Below are positions 9,320 through 17,662 of a stretch of 64,000 nt of DNA, piece after piece. The position numbers were made by a program, and so were the translations under genes. Within the stretch, counting starts at the first letter, position 1; every line of letters starts with the position of its first letter. The notes under the pieces are model-generated. The model worked only from the letters and a program-made list of their open reading frames with translations. It was not told where the DNA came from and searched no databases. This stretch comes from Thermoleptolyngbya sichuanensis A183 (GTDB lineage: Bacteria; Cyanobacteriota; Cyanobacteriia; Elainellales; Elainellaceae): assembly GCF_013177315.1 (NCBI RefSeq), contig NZ_CP053661.1:1488001-1552000 (forward strand), given 5' to 3'.

Positions 9320-9730
9320 ATGGAACGTCGCACCTTTCTCGGACTGACTGCCGCCAGTGCTGCCAGCGCTGCCCTGCCTGCTTGTCGATCTGCCGAGCCG
9401 CCCGGCCCGCCTGCGGCAGGAGGCACTTTTCAACAGGTGGGAACCCTGAGCCAGCTTGCCCAGAGTGGCGATCGCCTCAATACCCAAGTGGGCACTGCCC
9501 CCATCACCCTGCTCAAAAATCCCGACAGCGGCGACCTCATGGCCGTCAGCCGGATCTGTCCCCATGCGGGATGCACCGTCGAATGGCGAGAGCAAACCGT
9601 CCTCTTTGCCTGCCCCTGCCACAATTCCCTCTTTTCGCCGACGGGCGGAGTCGTGCAGGGCCCTGCAAACCGGGCGCTGGCGACCTATCCTGTCAAGGTA
9701 GAGGGTGAGACGATTTTGGTACAGGGGTAA
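9320..9730 (+). CDS. Rieske 2Fe-2S protein with Tat/lipoprotein signal
   Basis: This 136-residue exported iron-sulfur protein begins ERRTFLGLTAASAASAALPAC. The twin Arg and following Phe-Leu suggest Tat export of a folded, cofactor-loaded protein, and LPAC suggests a lipid-anchored Cys near residue 22. Cluster box I is CPHAGC (about 80-85) and box II is CPCHNS (about 97-102), giving two Cys and two His ligands plus the disulfide pair of high-potential Rieske proteins. It lacks the long transmembrane anchor of PetC, so it is not the cytochrome b6f subunit. It resembles small periplasmic or thylakoid-lumen Rieske proteins of unknown partner. No partner gene lies beside it. Confidence 0.9.
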   Translation: MERRTFLGLTAASAASAALPACRSAEPPGPPAAGGTFQQVGTLSQLAQSGDRLNTQVGTAPITLLKNPDSGDLMAVSRICPHAGCTVEWREQTVLFACPCHNSLFSPTGGVVQGPANRALATYPVKVEGETILVQG

Positions 9731-9770
9731 GACGAGTGGCAGAGGGTTGGAGTATTGAAGTGCCAGAAAC

Positions 9771-9851
9771 GCAGTTGGACGATTTCTCGCGGGCGCAGCC
9801 CGCGAGAAATCGTCCAAAACCCAAAGAGCTTATCGCAAGTGCGTAAGTCCT
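9771..9851. mobile_element. MITE-like element, copy 1 (43-bp palindromic core)
   Basis: This copy lies in reverse orientation to the other two copies. Its core at 9775-9817 has perfect 20-base arms (TTGGACGATTTC...GAAATCGTCCAA) around GCA. The right end TGCGTAAGTCCT is intact, while the left end is degenerate (GAAACGCAG). The flanks carry GAAGTG on the left and GAAAGTG on the right, a possible decayed target duplication. It sits just after the Rieske gene and may also act as its terminator. Confidence 0.8.
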
Positions 9852-9964
9852 GAAAGTGACAAAGTGACCGCGTTTTGAAATAATCCAACCCATCACCCTC
9901 ATCCCCCTAGACACAGTTCAACCAACGGTCTAAATTCTCTAAATAACGTTTTGGCTGCAATGCG

Positions 9965-11122
9965 ATGACTCAGACCGTCAAGCAGGTTGGCGAGGTGCAG
10001 GTGCGCCCAGTGCTATCGCCGGGCGACCAGGAGCTATTCCTGGATGTGCCGTCGGTGGTATATGCGGGCGATCGCCACTGGGTTCCGCCCCTCCGCAGCA
10101 GCATCGCCAAGTATTTCAAACCTGAGAATACCTTTTTTGAATACGGGCGCTTGCAGCAGTTCATCGCCACGCGCTTTGGGCCAAACGGCACGCAGCCCGT
10201 GGGGCGTGTGGTGGCTGCGGTGAACGATCGCCTGATTGCGCGAGAGGGCGAAAATATTGGATTGGTGGGCTTTTTTGAATGCATCGACGAAGCCGAAGTC
10301 GGCAAGGCCCTGCTCGACTCGGCCTGCGACTGGCTGCGGCAGCAGGGCATGAGCCAGGCGCGAGGCCCCATCGACCTATCAACCCACAACAACTGCCTAT
10401 TTTTGGTAGACGGGTTCGACTCCATGCCCTATATGATGATGCCCTACAACCCGCGCCACTATCCCCGCCTGTTTGAGCAACACGGCTGGCAAAAAGCCAA
10501 AGATGCCTACGCCTATCTACTGGATCTCACAAAGCCCCTGCCCCCAGAGTTTGAGCGGGCACACCGCATTGCCTCAAAATCAGGCATCACCTTCCGCAAC
10601 CTGCGACTCAAGGGCGATGAATTTATCGAAGACTGCACCGCAATTTATCACCTGTTCAACAAAGCTTTTGCCGACAACTGGAGTTCTACACCGCGCACGC
10701 TAGAGGAATTTCTGGAAGAGGCCAAATCGCTTCAGGATATTGCTGACCCTGACGTGTTCATCATTGCAGAATACGAGGGCGAAATGGTGGGCTTCTTTAT
10801 GGCACTGCCCAACTACAGCCCCGTGCTGCAAAAGGTGAATGGCAAGCTAGACTGGCTGGGCATTCTGAAATTTCTCTGGTATCGCCGCAGCATCGATACG
10901 GGGCGCGTCGTGGCGATCTGCTCCCTGCCGGAATATATCCGCAAACTGGTGCCAATGGCATTGATTTATCTGGGGCGAGAGGGCGGTGTGACCAAGCGCA
11001 AACCTTACCGCGAAGCAGAACTCTCCTGGGTATATGAAGACAACATGCCATCACGTAAGATTATCGAAGCGACGGGCGCGAAGATTTACAAGACCTATCG
11101 CATTTACCAAAAGAGTTTGTGA
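9965..11122 (+). CDS. GNAT-like acyltransferase (YghO type)
   Basis: This 385-residue cytoplasmic protein has no signal peptide. The layout fits proteins of the YghO/'N-acetyltransferase' type: an N-terminal half with FLDVPSVVYAGDRHWVPPLRSS, a central RGPIDLSTHNNCLFLVDGF segment, and a C-terminal GNAT-like half ending in the helix-strand pattern EATGAKIYKTYRIYQ. The acyl-CoA pyrophosphate loop is weak, so activity is inferred only from fold resemblance. Its stop overlaps the GTG/ATG start of the following lipoprotein gene, so the two are probably co-transcribed and coupled. The acceptor is unknown. Confidence 0.7.
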   Translation: MTQTVKQVGEVQVRPVLSPGDQELFLDVPSVVYAGDRHWVPPLRSSIAKYFKPENTFFEYGRLQQFIATRFGPNGTQPVGRVVAAVNDRLIAREGENIGLVGFFECIDEAEVGKALLDSACDWLRQQGMSQARGPIDLSTHNNCLFLVDGFDSMPYMMMPYNPRHYPRLFEQHGWQKAKDAYAYLLDLTKPLPPEFERAHRIASKSGITFRNLRLKGDEFIEDCTAIYHLFNKAFADNWSSTPRTLEEFLEEAKSLQDIADPDVFIIAEYEGEMVGFFMALPNYSPVLQKVNGKLDWLGILKFLWYRRSIDTGRVVAICSLPEYIRKLVPMALIYLGREGGVTKRKPYREAELSWVYEDNMPSRKIIEATGAKIYKTYRIYQKSL

Positions 11123-11943
11123 TGAGGGAATCAGGAGCGATGAGTCATAGACGGATGGGCTGGGCAAGGTTGACGGTTTTGGGGACGATCCTGGGGGCGA
11201 TCGCCCTGGCATCTTGCCGAGATCCCCGAACCAGCGACGGAACGCCCCCTCCCGCCACGCCTGTTGCGCCCGCCTCACCTGATGTCCCCATATCCAGGCA
11301 GCCCGTTACCTGCAACACGACCAACTACTTTGCCGAAGTGCTGTGGGAAAACAACCAGCCCTTGATGTCGTTTTTGCAAAAGCCTAATCTAAACAACCTC
11401 AGCCGCGCACCGGGCGTAACAGTCACCAGCAATCCCGACGGCAGCACTACCTATGGATATAAAGGTGAAGCCATTTTCTACGCCCGCGTCTTTCCCGATG
11501 GCACCTGCTTTGTGCAATCCCTGACCAGTTCGGGGCAACTCCTCGTCGAAGAGTCCGGCAGAATTGCCGAGTTCACGCCCGCCCCGCCGCCCCCCGCGCC
11601 AACTCCCGCGCCGCCCGTCACCGTAGCTCCGGAGGAACCCAACCAGGACAACCTATCCATGACCTGCAACGGCACGGTGCAAGATCGCGTTGATTTCACC
11701 GCCTTCTACACTCGTGAAGCCGGGTTTAGCCGCGTCGAGTTTCGCCCCCGCACGTCCACCAACGTCCTCACCTCCAGCCTGTCCTACGTCGGCAAAAACG
11801 CCGCCGGAGAAACCATCTGGAAAGGCAATGTGGCCCAGATGGCAGACACTACGCTGGTTCACCTGTCGCCCTTTCCTGCCAAGCGCGGCGATCAGGTGTC
11901 GGTCAGCTACGACGGTCAATGGGGACGAGCGACCTGCCAATAG
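11119..11943 (+). CDS. Lipoprotein of unknown function, coupled to the GNAT-like gene
   Basis: The frame opens with GTG-ATG overlapping the stop of the previous gene; an internal ATG at 11140 gives a cleaner signal peptide (RRMGWARLTVLGTILGAIALASC). The lipobox ALASC predicts lipid anchoring after about 25-30 residues. A Pro/Ala-rich linker follows. The mature part has two similar halves, each starting with a Cys-x-(T/G)-T segment (CNTTNYF near residue 65 and CNGTVQDRVDF near 182), separated by a second Pro-rich linker. Paired Cys in each half suggest disulfides. I do not recognise the domain. Translational overlap with the acyltransferase hints at a shared envelope role. Confidence 0.8.
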   Translation: MMRESGAMSHRRMGWARLTVLGTILGAIALASCRDPRTSDGTPPPATPVAPASPDVPISRQPVTCNTTNYFAEVLWENNQPLMSFLQKPNLNNLSRAPGVTVTSNPDGSTTYGYKGEAIFYARVFPDGTCFVQSLTSSGQLLVEESGRIAEFTPAPPPPAPTPAPPVTVAPEEPNQDNLSMTCNGTVQDRVDFTAFYTREAGFSRVEFRPRTSTNVLTSSLSYVGKNAAGETIWKGNVAQMADTTLVHLSPFPAKRGDQVSVSYDGQWGRATCQ

Positions 11944-12092
11944 GAATTAGGGAGCAGGGTTTTGGATTTTAGATTGGGGATTTTGGATTGTGGATGTTGG
12001 ATTGTGGAATCAGCCCAATCCCGCTGCCAAAGCCAAACGCCCCAATTTCCAAGCCTGTATCCTCGCCAAAATCCAAAATCCAAAATCCCACC
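11944..12092. repeat. CCAAAATC-type oligomer repeats in inverted pair
   Basis: Copies of GGGATTTTGGATT on the left (11960-12010) face three copies of AAAATCCA on the right (12068-12090). The same arrangement is found at 6630-6720. The transcript could fold into a long imperfect hairpin between the lipoprotein gene and the VOC gene. Confidence 0.65.
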
Positions 12093-12521
12093 ATGCCTCG
12101 TCCGTTTCACGTTGCGTTTCCTGTCCAAGATCTATCTGCAACCCGTGTCTTTTATGAGGCTGTTTTGGGTTGTGCGGTAGGCAGAACCGATTCGCGATGG
12201 ATTGACTTCAACCTGTTTGGGCATCAGGTGACGGCGCATTTAGTGGACGATGCCCCAGGGGTAATGGGCACCAATGCCACCAATCTAGTCGGTAGCAAAG
12301 CAGTGCCCACCCAGCACTGGGGCGTGATTTTGGAGATGGATGAGTGGGAGGCGCTGGCAGAAAGGCTGCGATCGCACGGCGTGGCGTTCATCATTGAGCC
12401 GTATACTCGCTTCAAAGGCGAAGTGGGCGAACAGGCAACGATGTTTTTCCTCGACCCCAGCAGCAATGCGCTAGAGTTCAAGGCGTTTGCAGACGATGCA
12501 GCGATCTTTGCCACGTCGTAG
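12093..12521 (+). CDS. VOC-superfamily (glyoxalase/dioxygenase-like) protein
   Basis: I chose the ATG at 12093 because the protein then begins PRPFHVAFPVQDLSATRVFYEAVLG, the standard first beta-alpha unit of a vicinal-oxygen-chelate domain; upstream in-frame residues are repeat DNA. The 142-residue protein has two such units. His in FHVAFPV, His in QHWGVILEM and Glu in SNALEFKAF are in the places used as metal ligands in the family. These enzymes include glyoxalases, ring-cleaving dioxygenases and resistance proteins; the substrate cannot be told. It is cytoplasmic. Transcription converges with the carbonic anhydrase gene. Confidence 0.85.
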   Translation: MPRPFHVAFPVQDLSATRVFYEAVLGCAVGRTDSRWIDFNLFGHQVTAHLVDDAPGVMGTNATNLVGSKAVPTQHWGVILEMDEWEALAERLRSHGVAFIIEPYTRFKGEVGEQATMFFLDPSSNALEFKAFADDAAIFATS

Positions 12522-12571
12522 CTTGGGAAATCCGTCATCCGTCATCGCTTATCCGTTATCCCTTAAAGGAA

Positions 12572-12605
12572 GGAGAGAGGGAGGGCGATCGCCCTCCCTC
12601 TCTCC
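12572..12605. terminator. 34-bp perfect palindrome centred on a HIP1 site
   Basis: GGAGAGAGGGAGGGCGA pairs fully with TCGCCCTCCCTCTCTCC with no loop bases, centred on GCGATCGC. It lies between the convergent VOC and carbonic anhydrase genes and probably ends transcription from both sides, though it has no T run. Confidence 0.6.
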
Positions 12606-12632
12606 CAATCATTACTCCCAATCATCACCCTG

Positions 12633-13625
12633 CTAGCGTGAGCCAGAGCCTCGATAAATGCGATCCTGCTGTTCTGGCGACAGGCGCGTGCGAGGAAACC
12701 AGTGCGCCCCGCGAGACGCGCCTGAGCTAGAAGTTTCTGACGCAGCAGGTGGGGCAGACGTTACGCCCTTAGATGCGCCATTACCCGCGCCAGTGCCGTT
12801 CGATGCGCCATTGCCGTTCAACGCGCCAGCACTACTACCGTCGCTGTTGCCCGAACTGCTGCTAGCGCTGTTGACATACCAGGTATTGCTGGTGTTGGTA
12901 CTGCTGCTTTTGCTGCTGGCAGCGCTAGCCGCCGAACCTGCCGGAATCTCACAGGTGATCGGCGCATCCGTCAGCAAATCGGGATCTAGCTCGTCTTCCG
13001 GAAGCTGGGCATGGGGTGGAATGTAGGCGTGCTTTTCGGCATCGTAGGCCCACACCTCGCCGCGATCCATGTCGTAGATCCAGGCGTAAATCTTGAGCGT
13101 GCCGTCGTATAGCTTGGAGTGAATCGACGGATAGGTTTTTAGGTTTTCGATCTGCGTCAGGACGTTTTCTGCAATCGTGGCGTTTAGCAGTTCCTCGCCC
13201 TCTAGGTGGGTGTAGTTTTCCTTGATCAGCAGACGAGTAGCCTCGGCGTGCTTTAGCCAGTTGTAGACCAAGGGCATCTTTTCCTCTAGCGTGTTCAGCT
13301 TGAGCAGCCCTTTCATCGCGCCGCAGTGAGAGTGGCCACAAATCACGATATCGCGAATGCCCAGCGCTTCTACCGCATACTCGATCGACGCGCCCTCGCC
13401 GCCGTTGGTTGCGCCATAGGGCGGAATGATATTGCCTGCGTTGCGGATTACAAAAATCTCGCCCGGTTCAGCGTTGGTCAACAGTTCCGGTCCAACCCGC
13501 GAATCGGCACAGCAGACAATCAGCGCCATCGGATGCTGCCCTTGTGCCAATTCTTCGTAGAGGTCGATATGAGTGCAATAGAAGCTCTTTTTGAACTCAC
13601 GCAGACCCTTAATTAATTCTTTCAT
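12633..13625 (-). CDS. ccaA: Beta-carbonic anhydrase (carboxysomal type)
   Basis: This enzyme interconverts CO2 and bicarbonate; in beta-cyanobacteria CcaA/IcfA sits inside the carboxysome and releases CO2 for Rubisco. Zinc ligands are Cys39, His98 and Cys101 (CCADSR and HSHCGA), with the Asp41-Arg43 dyad, exactly the spacing of CcaA. The catalytic domain spans about 1-200. After residue 215 comes a tail of about 110 residues, mostly Ser/Gly/Ala/Asn with a basic end (SRGAHWFPRTRLSPEQQDRIYRG). CcaA tails are known to bind CcmM, so the final conserved-looking 25 residues are a candidate contact point beyond a flexible linker. No ccm genes are near. The start ATG is unambiguous, although the ribosome site is weak. 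Confidence 0.93.
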   Translation of the reverse strand: MKELIKGLREFKKSFYCTHIDLYEELAQGQHPMALIVCCADSRVGPELLTNAEPGEIFVIRNAGNIIPPYGATNGGEGASIEYAVEALGIRDIVICGHSHCGAMKGLLKLNTLEEKMPLVYNWLKHAEATRLLIKENYTHLEGEELLNATIAENVLTQIENLKTYPSIHSKLYDGTLKIYAWIYDMDRGEVWAYDAEKHAYIPPHAQLPEDELDPDLLTDAPITCEIPAGSAASAASSKSSSTNTSNTWYVNSASSSSGNSDGSSAGALNGNGASNGTGAGNGASKGVTSAPPAASETSSSGASRGAHWFPRTRLSPEQQDRIYRGSGSR

Positions 13626-14012
13626 GGCGAGATGCCTTGGGCGATGAAAATACGGGAAGAGGGGGTTAAAAGGCGCTTGCTTTGACCAACTTACTCTCTC
13701 TGACTAAATCTAATCTCTGAATCAATCTACAGAGAACGGGCAAAGTCGGTGCGTCTTAGCAAGCAATCTTTATTATCGAACAGCACGGCCCGTCTTAGTG
13801 TTTATGGATGCTAATCGGAGCAATAAGCAAGGGAGAGAAGTCGGCAGCCTAGACTAAACCCGCGCCAAAGCCCTGGCTCCTGCCCTTGTTTTCCTGAAAT
13901 CGGCGGCAATTCTTCCTGCCAGCGTCTCTCACACTACAATGAGATGCAGCCTGCTGAAACGCAGTGCGATGCAGCCTGTAAACGCCCTCTGATTTAACTC
14001 GCAACACAACCC
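13626..14012. other. Intergenic region between divergent ccaA and ABC exporter genes
   Basis: About 390 bases holding both promoters. A degenerate repeat of GCAGCCTGCTGAAACGCAGTGCGATGCAGCCTG lies near 13945-13978. No ORF stands out. Confidence 0.5.
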
Positions 14013-16013
14013 ATGACCGCTGACACCCCGAATTCCTCCCTGAATCGTCTCAATCGTTTTGACTGGCGGCTGTGGAATCGCTTCGTGGCGATCGCCCAGC
14101 CCTACTGGTTTCCCACCGGGCGCGGCGGCTGGCAGTTTTTTGTGCTGCTGGGGCTATTGATTGTGTTTCTGTTTGCGCTATTGGCCACGGTGGTGGGCCT
14201 GCTCACGCTTGCGATCGAACGAGGCTTTCCCGAATTCATGGCAGAAACCGCAGGCGGCATGGTGTCTTTGGCAAATACGCTGTTCAGCCCGCCGATGGTG
14301 TTTGTGCTGACGGCGGGGCTGATTGTGCCCTGGATTGCGTTCTTTTTTGCGCGAGACAAGGTGCTACCGCGCTGGCAGCAGTGGACGTTTTTGGCGGCGC
14401 TGCTGCTGCTACTGCTGTGTGTCAGCGGCATGAACGTAGTGATCAGCTTTGTGGGCAATTTCTTCACCACGGCGCTGGCGGAAAAAGATGCGCCGACGTT
14501 CTGGCGATTTTTCATCGTGTATGCGGGCGTGTTTGCGATCGCCACTCCCTTTGTGGTGTTCTACCGCTATGTGCAAGACCTGCTGGGGCTGCGCTGGCGC
14601 GAGTGGATGACCAATAGCTTTTTGGGACAATACTTCAGCAATCGCGCCTATTACAACCTCAACTCAGACGACCTGATCGACAATCCCGACCAGCGCATCT
14701 CCCAAGACATCAACTCCTTCACAAGCTACAGCCTCAACTTCCTGCTGATCTTTCTGGGGTCAATCATCGACGTGATTTCCTTCACGGGCATCTTGCTGTC
14801 CAAGTCTGTCGGTCTGACCGTATTTCTGATTTTTTACGCCCTAGTGGGAACGGTCGTTGTGGCGCTGCTGGGGCGACGGCTGATTTCGCTCAATTTCAAC
14901 CAGCTCAAAAAGGAAGCCGATTTTCGCTACGGGCTGGTGCATGTGCGCGACAATGCCGAATCGATTGCCTTCTACCAGGGCGAAGCGCAGGAGGCAGGGC
15001 AACTCCAGCGACGGTTTGTAGAGGTGCTGCGGAACTACCATTTCCTGATTGGCTGGCAGCGAACGATGGGCTTTTTTCGCACGCCCTACCGATATCTCAC
15101 CTTCATTCTGCCGTCTGCGATTCTGGCTCCGATGCTGTTTCAAGACCAGATTCGATTTGGCGACATCAGCCAGGCCAACTTCGCCTTTTCCCAAATCTTT
15201 GAAGCCTTTGCCCTAGTCGTTTTGCAAATCAACCAGCTCAGCGAATTTGCGGCTGGCGTAAACCGTTTAGAAACCTTTACCGAGTCCCTCCAAGACAAGG
15301 TAGACAAGCCCCTGGAAGCAGGCGAAACTGCCATTGATACTGTGGAAGATTCTCAAATCTCGCTGGAGCATGTGACGCTGGTGACCCCCAAAAATCAGCG
15401 CCTCCTAGTCCGCGATTTGTCCGTCAAGCTGGAGCCAGGTCAGGGACTGGTGATCGTGGGCCACAGCGGCGCGGGCAAGAGTTCCATTTTGCGGGCGATC
15501 GCCGGATTGTGGAACCAGGGCACCGGTCGCATTGTCCGCCCCGACCTAGACGAAATGCTGTTTTTGCCCCAGCGGCCCTACATGGTGCTGGGCACGCTGC
15601 GCGACCAGTTGCTCTATCCCCATCCCGACGCACTCATTGACGAGGGGCAGTTGCGCTACGCCCTAGAACAGGTGAATCTGTCGGATTTGCCGGAGCGGGT
15701 CGGCGGCTTTGACGTGGAGCTAGACTGGGCCAACGTGCTGTCTTTGGGCGAACAGCAGCGCCTCGCCTTTGCCCGCCTGCTGCTGACCCGGCCGCGCTAC
15801 GCCATTCTAGACGAGGCCACCAGCGCTCTGGATTTGGCAAACGAGCGCCGCCTCTACGACCAACTCCGCCAAAAAGACACCACCTACATCAGCGTTGGCC
15901 ATCGCCCCAGCCTGCTGAAATATCACGACTACGTGCTGGAACTCACAGGCGACACCACTTGGCGGCTCACGCCCACGGCTGAATATCAGCCCGATGATTA
16001 CGTTTTCGCCTGA
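14013..16013 (+). CDS. ABC transporter, fused permease and ATPase (SbmA/BacA-like)
   Basis: This 666-residue half-transporter has several hydrophobic helices over about residues 40-310, then an ATPase domain from about 430. The ATPase has Walker A GHSGAGKS (about 481), signature LSLGEQQR (about 575) and Walker B YAILDEATSAL (about 594), followed by a His switch (SVGHRP). The membrane part, with LGQYFSNRAYYNL and NPDQRISQDINSF, matches the ABC_membrane_2 family (SbmA/BacA, peroxisomal ABCD, YddA). Such proteins move peptides, acyl-CoAs or cobalamin-like substrates and act as homodimers in the inner membrane. The substrate is unknown. FolC follows 66 bases downstream on the same strand, but no functional link is evident. 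Confidence 0.92.
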   Translation: MTADTPNSSLNRLNRFDWRLWNRFVAIAQPYWFPTGRGGWQFFVLLGLLIVFLFALLATVVGLLTLAIERGFPEFMAETAGGMVSLANTLFSPPMVFVLTAGLIVPWIAFFFARDKVLPRWQQWTFLAALLLLLLCVSGMNVVISFVGNFFTTALAEKDAPTFWRFFIVYAGVFAIATPFVVFYRYVQDLLGLRWREWMTNSFLGQYFSNRAYYNLNSDDLIDNPDQRISQDINSFTSYSLNFLLIFLGSIIDVISFTGILLSKSVGLTVFLIFYALVGTVVVALLGRRLISLNFNQLKKEADFRYGLVHVRDNAESIAFYQGEAQEAGQLQRRFVEVLRNYHFLIGWQRTMGFFRTPYRYLTFILPSAILAPMLFQDQIRFGDISQANFAFSQIFEAFALVVLQINQLSEFAAGVNRLETFTESLQDKVDKPLEAGETAIDTVEDSQISLEHVTLVTPKNQRLLVRDLSVKLEPGQGLVIVGHSGAGKSSILRAIAGLWNQGTGRIVRPDLDEMLFLPQRPYMVLGTLRDQLLYPHPDALIDEGQLRYALEQVNLSDLPERVGGFDVELDWANVLSLGEQQRLAFARLLLTRPRYAILDEATSALDLANERRLYDQLRQKDTTYISVGHRPSLLKYHDYVLELTGDTTWRLTPTAEYQPDDYVFA

Positions 16014-16079
16014 TTTCCCGATCAATTCGATTCAATTCGCTTCGATCTATATCTTCGATCTGTATCAATGCTTCGATGA

Positions 16080-17531
16080 ATGGTTCTCGACCCTAACCTT
16101 ACGCTCCCTGGCGACTCACCCGTCCTCGATCCGGTGGATGCGCTGCTGAGTCGCTTTACCCATTTTGGCGTGGAACTGGGGCTAGAGCGGATTTCGCGGC
16201 TGCTGGCGGCGCTGGGAAATCCCCAGCGACAAGTGCCCGTGCTGCACATCGCAGGCAGTAATGGCAAAGGATCTGTATGTGCCTATTTGTCTGCCGTGCT
16301 GATGCAGGCGGGCTATCGAGTGGGACGCTATACATCCCCCCATTTGGAACACTGGTGCGAACGGATCTGGCTCAACGGCGAGGATATCTCGGTGAACGCG
16401 CTGCACTCGCTTTTGGAAGAAGTCGTGGCCGCGATTGATCCCAACTACCCGTCGCCCACCCAGTTTGAAGTGGTCACTGCTGCGGCATGGCTATACTTTG
16501 CGCGACAGCAGGTCGATGTAGCGGTGATGGAAGTGGGGCTGGGCGGGCGGCTGGATGCCACCAATGTGTGCGATCGCCCCCTCGTCAGCCTCATCACCTC
16601 CCTCAGCCGCGAACACTGGCAGCGCCTCGGCCCCACCCTGGCCGACATCACCGGCGAAAAAGCCGGAATCCTGAAAGCTCGCTGTCCAGCGGCGATCGCC
16701 CCCCAGCCACCAGAAGCCGCCGCCGTGCTGCAAGCCCGTCTGCACGCGCTCCAGTGTCCTGCGATCTGGGTGCAGCCTGCGGTCGATCTGGGCAACGGCT
16801 GGGCCGAGTGGCAGTGGGATGGCGGGTTAGGTAGCGAGATAGGCAACGAGATAGATAACGCCCCACGCCCCAAAGCCACCATCTCCTACCCGCTACCCCT
16901 CCCCGGCGCACACCAGCTCACCAACTCCGCCGTTGCCCTAGCTGCCTTGCAGCTGCTGCGGCTGCGGGGGTGGGCCATTTCGGATGCAGACATCGTGGCA
17001 GGCATGGCCAGGACGCAGTGGCGCGGCCGGATGCAGTGGATGGACTGGCAAGGGCATCGGCTGCTGATCGACGGGGCGCACAATCCGGCTGGGGCGATCG
17101 CCCTCCGGCAGTATGTCGATCAGCAAATCGAGCAGGGCGATATTGCTCCGCAACGCTGGCGCAACCGCCGCTCGTCCCCTATCACTTGGGTCATCGGTAT
17201 GATCGGCACGAAGGATCACGCGGACGTATTTCGGGCGCTGCTGCGGCCGGGCGATCGCCTCCATCTTGTCCCTGTTCCAGAGCATTCTCCCGTTGACCTG
17301 GAAAAGCTGGCCGCGCTGGCCACCGAGGCACAGCCGCAACTGGCGCGATCGCAACAGCATTCGGACGTATGGCCAGCACTGGAGGCGGCCTTCAGTGTCT
17401 CTGAAGAGTCTGCCCCTGGTGCTACACAATCGGGCGATGGCGCACCCTTGGTCGTGTTGTGTGGATCGCTGTATCTGATTGGGCATTTCCTGAAGCGCTG
17501 TCGGCTGACAAGCACCAAGAATCTTGCGTAA
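16080..17531 (+). CDS. folC: Dihydrofolate/folylpolyglutamate synthase (FolC)
   Basis: FolC adds glutamate to dihydropteroate and then to folates, trapping them in the cell. The 483-residue protein has the Mur-ligase-like layout: P-loop AGSNGKGS (about 59-66), SPHLEHWCERIWLNG after it, VAVMEVGLGGRLDATN (about 155) for magnesium and substrate, and the C-terminal DGAHNPAG (about 335) of the second domain. An insert at about 250-270 (GSEIGNEIDNAPRPK) is repeat-like and probably a surface loop. The ATG at 16080 fits the family start. It may be co-transcribed with the ABC exporter before it. Confidence 0.94.
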   Translation: MVLDPNLTLPGDSPVLDPVDALLSRFTHFGVELGLERISRLLAALGNPQRQVPVLHIAGSNGKGSVCAYLSAVLMQAGYRVGRYTSPHLEHWCERIWLNGEDISVNALHSLLEEVVAAIDPNYPSPTQFEVVTAAAWLYFARQQVDVAVMEVGLGGRLDATNVCDRPLVSLITSLSREHWQRLGPTLADITGEKAGILKARCPAAIAPQPPEAAAVLQARLHALQCPAIWVQPAVDLGNGWAEWQWDGGLGSEIGNEIDNAPRPKATISYPLPLPGAHQLTNSAVALAALQLLRLRGWAISDADIVAGMARTQWRGRMQWMDWQGHRLLIDGAHNPAGAIALRQYVDQQIEQGDIAPQRWRNRRSSPITWVIGMIGTKDHADVFRALLRPGDRLHLVPVPEHSPVDLEKLAALATEAQPQLARSQQHSDVWPALEAAFSVSEESAPGATQSGDGAPLVVLCGSLYLIGHFLKRCRLTSTKNLA

Positions 17532-17662
17532 TCTGGTTCATTTTTGGCGCAAGTGACATAGGATGTAAGCGCATAGAGAGCAGGCGATAGACAAACTCGT
17601 ATAGAGCGTCCGCTTGGTTTATCAAAACGCTAAACAAGACCGTTTCATCTGAGAGTTGCGCT

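Noticed and set aside
9320-9730. Cytochrome b6f Rieske subunit PetC
   Set aside because: The protein is too short, has a lipoprotein signal instead of the long anchor helix, and petA is not beside it.
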